Positions 46,595 to 56,055 of a stretch of DNA of 64,000 nt are shown one piece after another. Location of the stretch: NCBI GenBank assembly GCA_012960535.1, contig DUBB01000036.1:27344-91343 (forward strand), given 5' to 3'. Position numbers and translations under genes: made by a program. Under the pieces are notes generated by a model that searched no databases, was not told where the DNA came from, and saw only the letters and a list, made by a program, of their open reading frames with translations. Source of the stretch: Gammaproteobacteria bacterium (GTDB taxonomy: Bacteria > Pseudomonadota > Gammaproteobacteria > Pseudomonadales > Azotimanducaceae). How positions within the stretch are numbered: the stretch's first letter is position 1; the number at the start of each line of letters is the position of its first letter.

Positions 46595-47153
46595 CTGGCT
46601 GATCAGACAGGCAACTATAACGCCCTGTTTGCACTGTAACAAAAGAATTACACCCAGGGGAGAAAAATACTGACTTGTTGCACTGCAGCGGTCCCCAGCT
46701 AGCCGTTTGCAGGCGGATCCGAAATACACCCACTGACCAATCAGGTTCATGGGCTGTGTGCGCCCAGCGCAGAGAACAGCCATCTGATCAGTCCCCGCCC
46801 GCCTGAACTCAACGCCAGTCAGCTACCAGGATTGCGGTTACCCGGCTCTCGTGGCAGACTCTGCATACTTTACCGGGTTAACAGAACGCCCCATGGAACA
46901 CCGCTCTTTCTGGTTGACGATCTTGCCGCTGCATTTATCCATCTGGCGGGGCAATAAGGCGAAACCCGGGTAAAAACAAACCAGCTCACTGCAGGCGCTA
47001 CCCAGGTAGTTTGAGAGTGGACTCAATGCTTCGAATGAACGGCCTGCCTGAAGTCAGTTCAGGCAAGCCAGGATAACCGATGCCTGGTAACCCGCTCTCT
47101 GGATAGCTGGCCTGCAAGCTAAAACACGGTTTATCTCATAATAGGAAATACCA
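46595..47153. other. Intergenic region with no supported gene
   Basis: About 560 bases between the repeat array and the reductase. Several short frames exist, but none has a ribosome site or family resemblance. AATAGGAAATACC just before 47154 is the ribosome site of the next gene. Confidence 0.4.
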
Positions 47154-48146
47154 ATGACAATCCAAAGCAACGCCATTTATCTCAAACAGCCCCCCCAGGG
47201 AATGCCCACCACCGACAATTTTGAAGTTCGACAAGAGCAGCTTGATGATCCAGACAAGGGTCAGGTTCTGGTGGAAAATATTTACATGTCAGTAGATCCA
47301 TACATGCGTGGGCGGATGCGGTTCATGAACCCGGGTGATCGCTTATTCGGTGGTGCCATCGGCCGAATAACGGCCTCGCGTAACAAGGCATTTGCAGAAG
47401 GCACCCTGGTTTTAAACCAGAACAGCTGGCGCGAGCATTTTCTGTCAGATGGTTCAGGCTTACAAGTCATCGATGCAGACCTGGCACCACTAAGCAGTTT
47501 CCTTGGCATTATGGGGATGCCCGGCCTGACAGCATGGGGTGGTTTACTAAAAACCGGAGAATATAAGGAGGGTGAGACGCTATTCGTTTCTGCGGCATCC
47601 GGCGCTGTTGGCAGCGTCGTCGGGCAAATCGCGCGCATTAAAGGGGGCATAGCAATTGGTAGTGCTGGCAGTGATCAAAAGGTCAACCAACTAATCAATG
47701 AATATGGCTTCAGCCACGCCTTCAATTACAAGACCCAGGACCCCCTGACAGAGTTAAGAAAGGCGGCTCCCGAGGGCATTGATGTCTACTTTGAAAACGT
47801 CGGCGGATTGCAAATGGAAGCTGCCTTAACTCACATGCGCGTATTTGGCCGAATTCCAATCTGCGGCATGATTGCGCATTATAACGACGATGGCATTGCC
47901 ACCCCCGGGCCGAGAAATCTTACCGAAACAATTTATAAATTCATTACTCTCAGAGGGTTTGTCGTGTCCGCTTTTGAAGAACATAGAGCGCAGTTTCAGG
48001 CGGAAATGGGAGAATGGATCCGCTCTGGTAAAATTAAATATCAGGAAACTATTTTAGACGGTATTGATAAAGCACCCGAAGCATTTATCGGCCTGTTTAA
48101 CGGCGCTAACCAAGGTAAAATGCTGGTTAAGCTGGCCCAGGAGTAA
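47154..48146 (+). CDS. NADP-dependent MDR oxidoreductase (CurA/LTB4DH-like)
   Basis: A 330-residue zinc-free medium-chain reductase that reduces alpha,beta-unsaturated carbonyl double bonds. Typical features: NIYMSVDPYMRGRM, GMPGLTAWGGLL, VSAASGAVGSVVGQIARIKG, DVYFENVGG and RGFVVSAFEEH. ATG 47154 is preceded by AGGAAA, with almost the same leader (ATAGGAAATACCAATGAC) as the SDR at 10611. The beta-lactamase-fold hydrolase follows after about 60 bases, so an operon is possible. Confidence 0.92.
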   Translation: MTIQSNAIYLKQPPQGMPTTDNFEVRQEQLDDPDKGQVLVENIYMSVDPYMRGRMRFMNPGDRLFGGAIGRITASRNKAFAEGTLVLNQNSWREHFLSDGSGLQVIDADLAPLSSFLGIMGMPGLTAWGGLLKTGEYKEGETLFVSAASGAVGSVVGQIARIKGGIAIGSAGSDQKVNQLINEYGFSHAFNYKTQDPLTELRKAAPEGIDVYFENVGGLQMEAALTHMRVFGRIPICGMIAHYNDDGIATPGPRNLTETIYKFITLRGFVVSAFEEHRAQFQAEMGEWIRSGKIKYQETILDGIDKAPEAFIGLFNGANQGKMLVKLAQE

Positions 48147-48204
48147 AATGGTCTTGACTCACCTTACATTACTGTCCCACTAAAATTTGAATTGGAGTTC
48201 AGCT

Positions 48205-49383
48205 TTGACTAGAACAACGAGAATACAACAGGCTGCACAGCGCTATATTGATCGCCAGGAATTTGCTGGAATCGAGTGGCGGGTCCAGGTTTCCGGGGCG
48301 ACCTTGTCTGAAGGCAGGGCAGGACTGGGCTCACCGTTGACCGGTGAAGAGATCCCTGATCAGGCCATTTACCGCATCTACTCAATGACCAAGCCCATCG
48401 TTTCGGTTATGGCTCTGATATTGGTCGAACAGGGTATGCTCAACCTTTTTGATCCACTGGCTAAGTTTAACCCCCTGTTCGCTCGCCTGCAGGTTCTGAC
48501 ATCTGATGGTAGCCTGGAACCCGCCAGAAGACCGGTTACCGTGGAAGATTTGCTCACCCATCGCAGCGGCTTCAGTTACGAGTTCATCACAGGTTGTCAT
48601 ATCGCTGCTGGCTACGATGCCGCCAAACTGTCTTCCGATGGTAGTTGCTCACTCGACGACATGATGACCAAACTGGCTGCTCAACCTCTGGCATTCCAGC
48701 CTGGCAGCCAATTCAGGTACAGCGTATCAACTGATGCACTCGCTCATGTCATTGAAAAAGCCACCGGTAAACCACTCCAAGCCCTGTTAAAGCAGAATAT
48801 TTTTGAACCCCTGGGTATGCGAGACACGGACTTCTACGTTGACGAAACGCAACGACATCGCATTATGCCCATGTTCGGAATCGAAGATATCTCAAGTCTA
48901 ATCACCCTGACTCCACCTTCACAACAGAAATTAAATGCCATCGAAGTCGACCATATGTACCCCTGTAACGACACCAGTTTCCGTCGAGGTGGGCACGGGC
49001 TTTTCTCCACCCTGGATGATTATTGCCGGTTTGCCAGCATGCTCCTGACAGGTGCAACGGCCAGTGGTGAGAAAATCTTATCCAGGAAAATGCATGAGAT
49101 GATGCTTAAAAATCGTATTCCACCCGAACAGTTACCTTTAAAAATCGGTATAGCACCGCTACCAGGGTATGGTTGGGGGCTTGGCCTGCGGGTCATGCTT
49201 GATACAGGTAAAGCGATGGGTTTAACCGGCGAAGACGAGTGCGGTTGGTCTGGCGCAGCCAGTACTTATTTCTGGGTGGATCCAGTAGAAAACATGACTG
49301 GCGTCGTGCTAAGCCAATATCTGGGTTCCATGTTGCCATTGGCAGACACCATGAGAACAGCTGCTTACCAGATGCTTGAATAG
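48205..49383 (+). CDS. Serine hydrolase, beta-lactamase class C/esterase family
   Basis: A 392-residue penicillin-binding-protein/AmpC-fold hydrolase. The nucleophile motif SMTK (YSMTKPIVS) is clear, the Tyr motif is YSVST, and a GGHGLFSTLDDY segment precedes the third motif region. There is no signal peptide, so it is probably a cytoplasmic esterase of the EstB or LovD kind. TTG 48205 has GGAG seven bases upstream and is preferred over TTG 48187. The ester substrate is unknown. Confidence 0.88.
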   Translation: MTRTTRIQQAAQRYIDRQEFAGIEWRVQVSGATLSEGRAGLGSPLTGEEIPDQAIYRIYSMTKPIVSVMALILVEQGMLNLFDPLAKFNPLFARLQVLTSDGSLEPARRPVTVEDLLTHRSGFSYEFITGCHIAAGYDAAKLSSDGSCSLDDMMTKLAAQPLAFQPGSQFRYSVSTDALAHVIEKATGKPLQALLKQNIFEPLGMRDTDFYVDETQRHRIMPMFGIEDISSLITLTPPSQQKLNAIEVDHMYPCNDTSFRRGGHGLFSTLDDYCRFASMLLTGATASGEKILSRKMHEMMLKNRIPPEQLPLKIGIAPLPGYGWGLGLRVMLDTGKAMGLTGEDECGWSGAASTYFWVDPVENMTGVVLSQYLGSMLPLADTMRTAAYQMLE

Positions 49384-49793
49384 AACCCACAACCCTGTCC
49401 GGCACCGCCTCGTTCAGGACAGGTAGGTAGCCTTGGACCCTAACCCGGGCATCACTATGCTGCTGCGACAAGGATTCTGTCCATAAGGCTATCGTCAACT
49501 GTCAGATGATAGCTTGCAGAGCACGCAGACCCAGGCACCGGTAATACACCAGCGAGCATGACTCAGTGAGGTGATTAACGACGTGTTTCATGGATCTGTG
49601 AAAAAATGGCTGCAACGTGGAATAGACAAACCGGCATTGCTTAAATAGGATATCCTATAAACAGCAGGTACGTTACAAAAAAAAACCCTGCAAAACACCG
49701 GCTCATGTTTTTCCTGAAGATGACCCGACCGATGGAACAGGATAGGCATCATCGAGGCCCTACGCAGCCAGAGTAAAGGAATACAAACCAATT
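49384..49793. other. Intergenic region with a palindrome and an A-run
   Basis: About 410 bases with no gene. A 14-bp perfect palindrome (see next entry) lies near the middle, and a run of nine A residues follows at about 49677-49685. AAAGGAATAC lies about 20 bases before the next start, a poor distance for a ribosome site. Confidence 0.4.
49645..49658. promoter_or_regulatory. 14-bp palindrome, candidate operator
   Basis: ATAGGATATCCTAT is perfectly self-complementary and sits about 136 bases before the kinase start at 49794. Perfect palindromes of this size suit a dimeric repressor, but no regulator gene is adjacent. Confidence 0.35.
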
Positions 49794-50837
49794 ATGAGCA
49801 AAGAAATCGCTGAAGGCTACGATATCGCGGCAGTAGAACAATGGGCACAAGAAAATGTGACTAGCTTAGCACCGCCATTTACCTGGACTCGCCTGGAAGG
49901 AGGACATTCCAACCTCACTTACCGGATAGACGATAGCAACAACCAGCCTGCCGTCATCCGCAGGCCACCTCAAGGCCAACTACTTCCTAAAGCGCATGAC
50001 ATGGGTCGAGAATGGGCGATTATATCCGCTCTCCAGGATACGCCTGTACCTGTGCCGGCAGCTTATGGCTTCTGCGAAAACCCTGACGTTACAGGCGCCT
50101 GGTTTTACATCATGGGCCTGGTCGATGGCAGGCCCCTGTATAATTCAGAGGAAACCCTGGCCTGGGTGCCAGAACAACGCAGAACCCGCCTTGCCCACTC
50201 GTTCATTGATGTGCTTGCAGATCTACACAGTGTGGATCCGGACAAAGTGGGCCTTGGGAATCTGGGCAAAAGGGATAGTTATGTAGGCCGGCAACTAAAA
50301 ACCTGGTATCGATCATGGACGTCATCTATACAGGGAGCGCAATTTGATGATCCCAGAGCCCACGATCTGCAAAGCTTTTTCCTGGAAAATCTACCCGACC
50401 AGGGGCCTATCAGGATTGTCCACGGAGACTATGGTTTCCATAACTGCCTGGTGGCCGAGAACTCGACTGTAGCCGCTGTAGTCGACTGGGAAATATCGAC
50501 CCTGGGTGACCCACTGGCTGATCTGGCTTATGCCCTGAACCAATGGTCAGACCCGACCGATAGTACACCACCGGCACCGGAATCTGCGACTAACCTGCCA
50601 GGATTCCCTAGTCGGACAGAACTTGCTGACCGCTATGCAGACCGGACTGGACGGGACCTTGCCAACATCAATTATTATATTGGTTTTAATCGCTGGAAGA
50701 GCGCCTGCATCGTCCATGGGGTATACGCCCGTTACCTTGAAGGCAAGAAGAGCACCGAAGGGATCGATCTGCCTGGTCTAAAAAGCCGTATTGAGTTGTC
50801 TCTGGACTTTGCCGAACAGGCCATTAATCGGCTGTAG
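49794..50837 (+). CDS. APH-fold phosphotransferase, ACAD10/11-kinase-like
   Basis: A 347-residue kinase-fold protein closer to the APH domain of ACAD10/ACAD11 than the other two in the window. N-lobe LEGGHSNLTYRI is a P-loop equivalent; the catalytic loop is IVHGDYGFHN and the metal motif VVDWEISTLGDP, followed by LADLAYAL. In mammals the linked kinases phosphorylate 4-hydroxyacyl-CoAs before dehydrogenase action (established for ACAD10/11); a comparable role here is inference. Its stop overlaps the convergent esterase gene by 14 bases. Confidence 0.88.
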   Translation: MSKEIAEGYDIAAVEQWAQENVTSLAPPFTWTRLEGGHSNLTYRIDDSNNQPAVIRRPPQGQLLPKAHDMGREWAIISALQDTPVPVPAAYGFCENPDVTGAWFYIMGLVDGRPLYNSEETLAWVPEQRRTRLAHSFIDVLADLHSVDPDKVGLGNLGKRDSYVGRQLKTWYRSWTSSIQGAQFDDPRAHDLQSFFLENLPDQGPIRIVHGDYGFHNCLVAENSTVAAVVDWEISTLGDPLADLAYALNQWSDPTDSTPPAPESATNLPGFPSRTELADRYADRTGRDLANINYYIGFNRWKSACIVHGVYARYLEGKKSTEGIDLPGLKSRIELSLDFAEQAINRL

Positions 50838-51768
50838 ACCCGATCCAGCGAAGTGCATCAGCAAAACAGGCCCCGGCATGTTTTAAGGTGTGTCCACCCA
50901 CACCAAACTCGAACCGGATCGAGTAACCGGCATAGCGCAGTGCTGAAGCCATGGCCTTATTTGCCAACCCCCAGTCACCAAACAGGGTCTGCGCATCGTT
51001 CTCTCCACTCTGAAGAAATACTTTGATCGGTTTACGAGGCGTTGTCCGAACTAGATAGGGATAGTTGTGGCCACCCCAGATATTGGTGAAAGATCCGCAG
51101 TGGGAAATTACATTGGCGAACGAGCCCGGGAAATGCCAGGCAGCGTTAAAAGCGGCAATACCACCACTACTGATACCACAGACAATTCGATCTGACGCTT
51201 TGGCCGATATTCTGCAGTCCAGCGTAGCTTCAGCAAGTGGAAGTATCTCTTCTACCAGAAAACGACCATAGTCCGCCGTTAACCTGTCGTATTCCCAGCT
51301 ACGCTGGGCCTGCGACGGGCCATAAGATTCAATGGGCACCTCCGGCACATGCTGCGCCGCCGGCACGCCGGGATTGATGAAGGCGGCAATGGTATTACCA
51401 AGCACCTGGGTATGGTGCAGGTGGTCCAGTACCCGTGTCGCTCTCACCGCACCAGAGCGGGACAGATAAGCTGCACCATCATTGAAAACAATAATTTTCA
51501 TGTCTGCAGCTGAATCAACACCAACGGGTCGGTAAAACCAGATGTCTCGGGTACTGTGAGGGTAGATGCGGCTGGTGGACCAGTCTGCCAGCTTAACAAT
51601 ATGGCCTTGCAAACCAGAGGAAAGCGCTTGAGCCTCGATACTGGGCGTGTAAAAGTCGCCAGGGTGATTTAACGCCTCCCGAACATCAGCATTACTGCAT
51701 CCGTTAACGCTCTCTGGCGCGGCCTGATCCAGCTTGAGAGCCAGATGATCCGTGACCTTCATGGGCAT
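50824..51768 (-). CDS. Alpha/beta-hydrolase esterase (Fes/esterase D-like)
   Basis: A 314-residue esterase of the enterochelin-esterase/esterase-D type. The nucleophile is Ser in CGISSGGIAAFNAAWHFP; the acid is likely in SGENDAQTLFGDW and the His in GHTLKHAG. No signal peptide is seen, so it is probably cytoplasmic. ATG 51768 has GGAGG eight bases upstream. Siderophore or other ester substrates are possible, but no siderophore genes lie nearby. It is convergent with the kinase at 49794-50837. Confidence 0.85.
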   Translation of the reverse strand: MPMKVTDHLALKLDQAAPESVNGCSNADVREALNHPGDFYTPSIEAQALSSGLQGHIVKLADWSTSRIYPHSTRDIWFYRPVGVDSAADMKIIVFNDGAAYLSRSGAVRATRVLDHLHHTQVLGNTIAAFINPGVPAAQHVPEVPIESYGPSQAQRSWEYDRLTADYGRFLVEEILPLAEATLDCRISAKASDRIVCGISSGGIAAFNAAWHFPGSFANVISHCGSFTNIWGGHNYPYLVRTTPRKPIKVFLQSGENDAQTLFGDWGLANKAMASALRYAGYSIRFEFGVGGHTLKHAGACFADALRWIGSTAD

Positions 51769-51834
51769 AATGCGCGCCTCCTGCCAGCGACTTTTCCTGG
51801 CCTATGTCATTGCTGATAGATGACCGGTGCGACC

Positions 51835-53145
51835 TTACCGGTTGCTATAGAGCCACTCCAGGGCAAGTTGACTCAAAGCTTTGATACCAACCGGTAAAGC
51901 CTTGTCATTCACATAAAAGTAAGGTGAATGGTTGGTGGCTATTTCTACAGTCGGGTCATCATGGGCCACACCCAATGCAAAGAACAGGCCGGGTATCTCG
52001 TTGGCATAAAAAGAAAAATCTTCCGCTCCCATGTAGGGTTTCACTTCGGTTGCCAACCCGCCTAGCGCGGTTCTTTCCAGGACCGGACGCATGGCCTTGG
52101 TTAATTTGGCGTCGTTAAAGGTCACGGGGTAACCAAGATCAATCGAAACTAACGCTTTTGCACCCATGCTCATGGCTGCCTGTTGTGCAGTCTGTTTTAT
52201 CAGAGACTGAACCTGCTCACGCATCCCAGGGTCCAAGGTACGAATGGTGCCGGTTAACTTAACGCTTTCCGGAATGATATTTCCTCTGTTGCCGCCATGA
52301 ATAGAACCAATAGTAACAACCGCAGGTGCCTGGCTGATGTCCAATTGCCTGCTGACTACCGTCTGCAGGGCGTTGATGACCTGGGCTGCTGCGGTAATAG
52401 GGTCCACGCCGCCCCAGGGCATAGAACCATGAGCCTGCTTACCTACGATTTCTATCTCCAACGAGTCGGCTGCAGCCATAAAACCGTCTGCCTTGTACAT
52501 AATCGATCCGGTTCGCCCAGGAAACACATGCAGGCCAAAAATAGCCCCGGGTGCATACCGGCCACCCAGCACACCCTGCTTGATCATTAATTGAGCACCA
52601 CCCTCTTCACCCACGGGAGGGCCTTCTTCAGCAGGCTGAAAAATGAACTTGACGTTACCTGGAATCCCTTCTCTCATCTGCGAGAGCACCTCAGCAACAC
52701 CCAGGAGAATGGCCATATGAGCATCATGCCCGCAGGCATGCATAACACCAGTTTCAACGCCTTGCCACAAGGTGGTTACCTTAGATGCAAACGCGAGGCC
52801 TGTTTTTTCTGTCACCGGCAAACCGTCCATATCGGCTCGTAGTGCCACTGTGGGACCACTCAGCCCACCCTTTAGAACTGCAACCACGCCCGTGTGAGCG
52901 ACACCCTGCTCTATCTCATCAAATCCCAGGCGATTCAATTCATCAATTATCTTTCTAGCTGTTTCAAACTCCCTGTTGCCCAGTTCAGGACGGGCATGAA
53001 ACCAATGTCTGTTAGCAATCGCCTGCGGCAGCACCTGACTGGTTAGCGTTTCTACTTCTTCCTGCCAGTCGGCGCCGGCTACCGGTTGCAACAGCAGCGC
53101 CATCGTCGTCAATCCGGCCAGTAGGGGGTATTTTATCTTACACAT
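51835..53145 (-). CDS. M20 amidohydrolase, exported
   Basis: A 436-residue metal-dependent amidohydrolase of the M20D (hippurate hydrolase/aminoacylase) group with a signal peptide (MCKIKYPLLAGLTTMALLL ... VAG). Metal motifs are MHACGHDAHMAILLG and FQPAEEGPP; His in TNHSPYFY ends the site. The exported location is less common in this group. It would split N-acyl amino acids or peptides in the periplasm. ATG 53145 has GAGG six bases upstream. Confidence 0.9.
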   Translation of the reverse strand: MCKIKYPLLAGLTTMALLLQPVAGADWQEEVETLTSQVLPQAIANRHWFHARPELGNREFETARKIIDELNRLGFDEIEQGVAHTGVVAVLKGGLSGPTVALRADMDGLPVTEKTGLAFASKVTTLWQGVETGVMHACGHDAHMAILLGVAEVLSQMREGIPGNVKFIFQPAEEGPPVGEEGGAQLMIKQGVLGGRYAPGAIFGLHVFPGRTGSIMYKADGFMAAADSLEIEIVGKQAHGSMPWGGVDPITAAAQVINALQTVVSRQLDISQAPAVVTIGSIHGGNRGNIIPESVKLTGTIRTLDPGMREQVQSLIKQTAQQAAMSMGAKALVSIDLGYPVTFNDAKLTKAMRPVLERTALGGLATEVKPYMGAEDFSFYANEIPGLFFALGVAHDDPTVEIATNHSPYFYVNDKALPVGIKALSQLALEWLYSNR

Positions 53146-53344
53146 ATAGCACCTCTTCTATTAGCCAGCATTTGCAGGCGGTCCATTTCATCAATTAACC
53201 GTGTCCCAGTAACGGCTCTATGAGGTCAACGCAGCCATTTTGTCCCTGATGACCTTTCCCCAGTTACTGCACGGCAGATCAACTCAAGCAATCCAAAACG
53301 ACAGCAACTGCCTTGGCATTCCCTATCGTCATTACAGCATCAAA

Positions 53345-54541
53345 CTATCGACCCGGCCACTTCCACAACGGTAGGTCTAAATCCGGGTAATCCTGTAACC
53401 GGGATTCACTGAACTCTTTGCTCAGTCTAATATGCTGGCAATTCGGCTCATCCTGGAGGGGTCTGATCAAACCAGGCGCGTGCGATGTCACCCACAGTTG
53501 CGTTGACTCAGAACATCTTGCCATCAGCCGTGCCAGTGGAGGCAATAAATCGGGATGCAGACTGGTCTCTGGCTCATTCAGAACCATCAGTTCTGGTGGC
53601 CTGGGCGTCAACAAAGCAGCAATCCACAAAAGATACCTCAGGGTTCCGTCTGACAATTCTGCCTGGTTCAGAGGGCGTAACAGTCCCGGCTGGTGAAATA
53701 ACAGGGCGAATCGACCCCCAGATTCTTCCACGGTCACTACCGCGCCAGGAAAGGCATCATCTACGGCCTCTGCAAGCGCGAGTTCATCACCAATTTCATT
53801 AATCGTCTGCCAGGCAGCGGCAAAGTCGCTGCCATCATGGCTCAATACCGGTGTACGGGTGGCCACGTGCGGCTCCCGGACCGGAGACAGTCGATCGGTT
53901 CTGAAATGGTCGTAAAAGCGCCAGGAACGAATAGATTCACGCAAATGCAAAGCTTCTGGCGCCATTCGAGGATCTGCCAGACGCATCAACATACTGTCAA
54001 AGCTGTGTAGATGATGCTCAATGACCTGCCAGGCGCCCGATTCCTGCCTGGCTCTGACTACGGGTCCACGTCGATCGACCATGACACGACTGGGATGGTA
54101 GTGTTCGCCAAACCAGATTGCCTCGCGTTTGATCACCGGATCTTTTCCAAACATGGTTCTTGGCACAGGTTCAGGCAAGCCAAAATCGATGGCGTAACTG
54201 AAATCATCTCTGACAAATCCTAACTGCAACTGGATAGGTTTCTGCCTTGGCCCCCCCTGCACTGGTACCTGACCCTTTTTCATGCCGCGACTGAGTGTTT
54301 CTGGGCCAGCCCACAGAACCGAATCTAGACCACCCTCAGCGGCAATACTGCTGGTGGCGGTTCCCAATGCGGTGTCTGAGAGTAATCGAAGCGCCTTATA
54401 AAGATTCGATTTACCACTGCCATTAGCACCGGTAATCAGGTTGAGCCTACCCAGGGGAAGGCGAGTTTCTTTCAGGGACCGATAGTTAGACACAGCCAGT
54501 AGCCTGATCAAAGCCCAGACCTTCTCGATAGGGGATACCAT
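53345..54541 (-). CDS. AAA-family ATPase, RecF/SMC-like (COG4637 type)
   Basis: A 398-residue protein with ABC/RecF-type ATPase motifs at both ends: Walker A GANGSGKSN, ABC-like LSDGTLRYL, Walker B LMVLNEPETSLHP (Asn for the usual Asp, which I recall as common in this family) and VTSHAPG. The middle is a long insertion. No nuclease partner (TOPRIM) is fused or adjacent. A role in DNA repair or defence is possible but unproven. ATG 54541 or TTG 54511 may start; the latter has AAGG eight bases upstream. Confidence 0.85.
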   Translation of the reverse strand: MVSPIEKVWALIRLLAVSNYRSLKETRLPLGRLNLITGANGSGKSNLYKALRLLSDTALGTATSSIAAEGGLDSVLWAGPETLSRGMKKGQVPVQGGPRQKPIQLQLGFVRDDFSYAIDFGLPEPVPRTMFGKDPVIKREAIWFGEHYHPSRVMVDRRGPVVRARQESGAWQVIEHHLHSFDSMLMRLADPRMAPEALHLRESIRSWRFYDHFRTDRLSPVREPHVATRTPVLSHDGSDFAAAWQTINEIGDELALAEAVDDAFPGAVVTVEESGGRFALLFHQPGLLRPLNQAELSDGTLRYLLWIAALLTPRPPELMVLNEPETSLHPDLLPPLARLMARCSESTQLWVTSHAPGLIRPLQDEPNCQHIRLSKEFSESRLQDYPDLDLPLWKWPGR

Positions 54542-54948
54542 GGCGCCCAGACCAACCTGTTCAAGCTAGGACCAGCACGGGCCCGGCAACGACTTGACCA
54601 GAAGGTGAAGCCAACAACAAGCAATAGTCTGTCTCTCTTGGCACGACATAACAACAAGCCAAACTGGAAATAAGCAGCTTGCCAGATCAATTTCCTGACC
54701 AGACACTCTCCTGCGCACTCTAACTGACCCAAAGATTTACCCCTGGAATGAACTGGTATGTTAATACTTTCATGCGAACACAATAGCAGGGCAAGCCTGT
54801 ACTCGCCAACACAGCGGGCCATGGCACTGGCGCCCTTGTGCCAGTGTGACAGGACACCCTTCCAGACCAGTTCAGTGAGACTGGTCCAGCTGGCTTAACA
54901 AACCTTTGCGTTCACACTGTCAACCAACATCAACGATTCAGACTATTA
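54542..54948. other. Intergenic region with two short hairpins
   Basis: About 407 bases with no supported gene. CACTGGC/GCCAGTG (54825-54831, 54840-54846) and GACCAGT/ACTGGTC (54865-54871, 54880-54886) form two neighbouring 7-bp stems downstream of the LLM gene on the minus strand. Neither has a T-run. A minus-strand 104-codon frame here has no ribosome site. Confidence 0.4.
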
Positions 54949-55953
54949 TCAGCTGAGTCGGCGCTTCACCTCTGGTACCACCTGCTGAAACAGCGCTGCC
55001 AGGCTATCACTCATCTGATTGGCCCTTAAACCGGGCGGCATGGCCATGGAGACTATATCGGTAATACCAAAGTCTGCAATAAAAGAAAGCAGCTCCGCCA
55101 CGCAATGTTCTACATCACCGACTATCCAGGTTTGCGGGACCGGCTCACCCACCTTACCAAAGCCTTCACCACTTTCCTTGAAAAACCGCCGGTACAAAGC
55201 CATCCGATAACGCTCGGCCTCTCTGATCTGCTGCCAGTCGCTTTCGGGATCGTTAGTCACCAGAATACTGCGTATAATGCCCACTCTATGTGCCTGGGTT
55301 GACCGGCCTGCTTTATTGACAGCATCAACCCACGGGTCATAGGAGGCTTCGCGCAAGCCTTGCGGCAGGAAATTCGTTTTATAACGAGCTGCTCGCAGAG
55401 CGCCTGCTTCTGACATGGCGGCTATCCACAGCGGTGGCCCGCCGGGCTGTACATAACCCGGCTTAATCTGAACATCCCTGAATTGGTAGCGCTTGCCGGA
55501 ATAACTGAATTTTTCTCCTGACAAGCAACGCTGCAATACCTCAATACCCTCATCCATCAAAGAAACCCTTCGACTTACCGGTATCCCGAAACCCGCGAAT
55601 TCGTGGGGGGCATAGCCCATACCCAGTCCCAGTTCAACTCTTCCTTGAGTCAGGTTATCCAGCACGGCCAGGTCTTCAGCCAGACGTATCGGATGATTAA
55701 ACGGCATCAGGCAGATATCTGTGCCAAAACAGACATTAGAGGTCACTGATGACAAGGCACCAGCAACAGGAACCCAGCTTGGTAGATAGCCATCTTCGAT
55801 GAAATGATGCTCTGTAAACCAGACGAGATCTGCACCGATATCATCGAGCCATTTAACCTGTTCTATTATTTCCTGATAAAAATCCGGATTGGAGACACCG
55901 GAATCGGGCGGATTCCTGAAATCGTAACAAACCCCCACACGCAGATCTGGCAT
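54949..55953 (-). CDS. LLM-class flavin/F420-dependent oxidoreductase
   Basis: A 334-residue luciferase-like protein, longer than the other two here and closer to the general monooxygenase branch. It shows WFTEHHFIEDGYLPS (alkanal-monooxygenase-like His pair), GTDICLMPFNHPIRLAEDLA, LTQGRVELGLGMGYAPHEF and GPPLWIAAMSE. ATG 55953 has AGGAG six bases upstream; a GTG at 55956 immediately precedes it. The substrate is unknown. It lies next to the RND operon on the same strand but downstream of its last gene by about 100 bases. Confidence 0.88.
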   Translation of the reverse strand: MPDLRVGVCYDFRNPPDSGVSNPDFYQEIIEQVKWLDDIGADLVWFTEHHFIEDGYLPSWVPVAGALSSVTSNVCFGTDICLMPFNHPIRLAEDLAVLDNLTQGRVELGLGMGYAPHEFAGFGIPVSRRVSLMDEGIEVLQRCLSGEKFSYSGKRYQFRDVQIKPGYVQPGGPPLWIAAMSEAGALRAARYKTNFLPQGLREASYDPWVDAVNKAGRSTQAHRVGIIRSILVTNDPESDWQQIREAERYRMALYRRFFKESGEGFGKVGEPVPQTWIVGDVEHCVAELLSFIADFGITDIVSMAMPPGLRANQMSDSLAALFQQVVPEVKRRLS

Positions 55954-56055
55954 CACATTCTCCTAGAGTAATCTGAATTCTAGGCTAACACAGCACATTG
56001 TCTGATGCTGTAACCACTAAGGTCCGCAGGAAGTACGCTCAGAAAGCCTGACCAA

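Noticed and set aside
46217..46783. Overlapping frames on both strands through the 13-bp repeats
   Set aside because: They are produced by repeat expansion and overlap the real LLM gene; compositions are Arg/Pro/Ser-rich artefacts without ribosome sites.
53345..54541. OLD or Gabija-type defence ATPase
   Set aside because: No TOPRIM or UvrD-like partner is fused or adjacent; Asn in Walker B is, in my recollection, normal for this family.
54508..54822. 104-codon minus-strand frame
   Set aside because: No ribosome site, unusual Cys/Arg-rich composition, and it overlaps the ATPase start.
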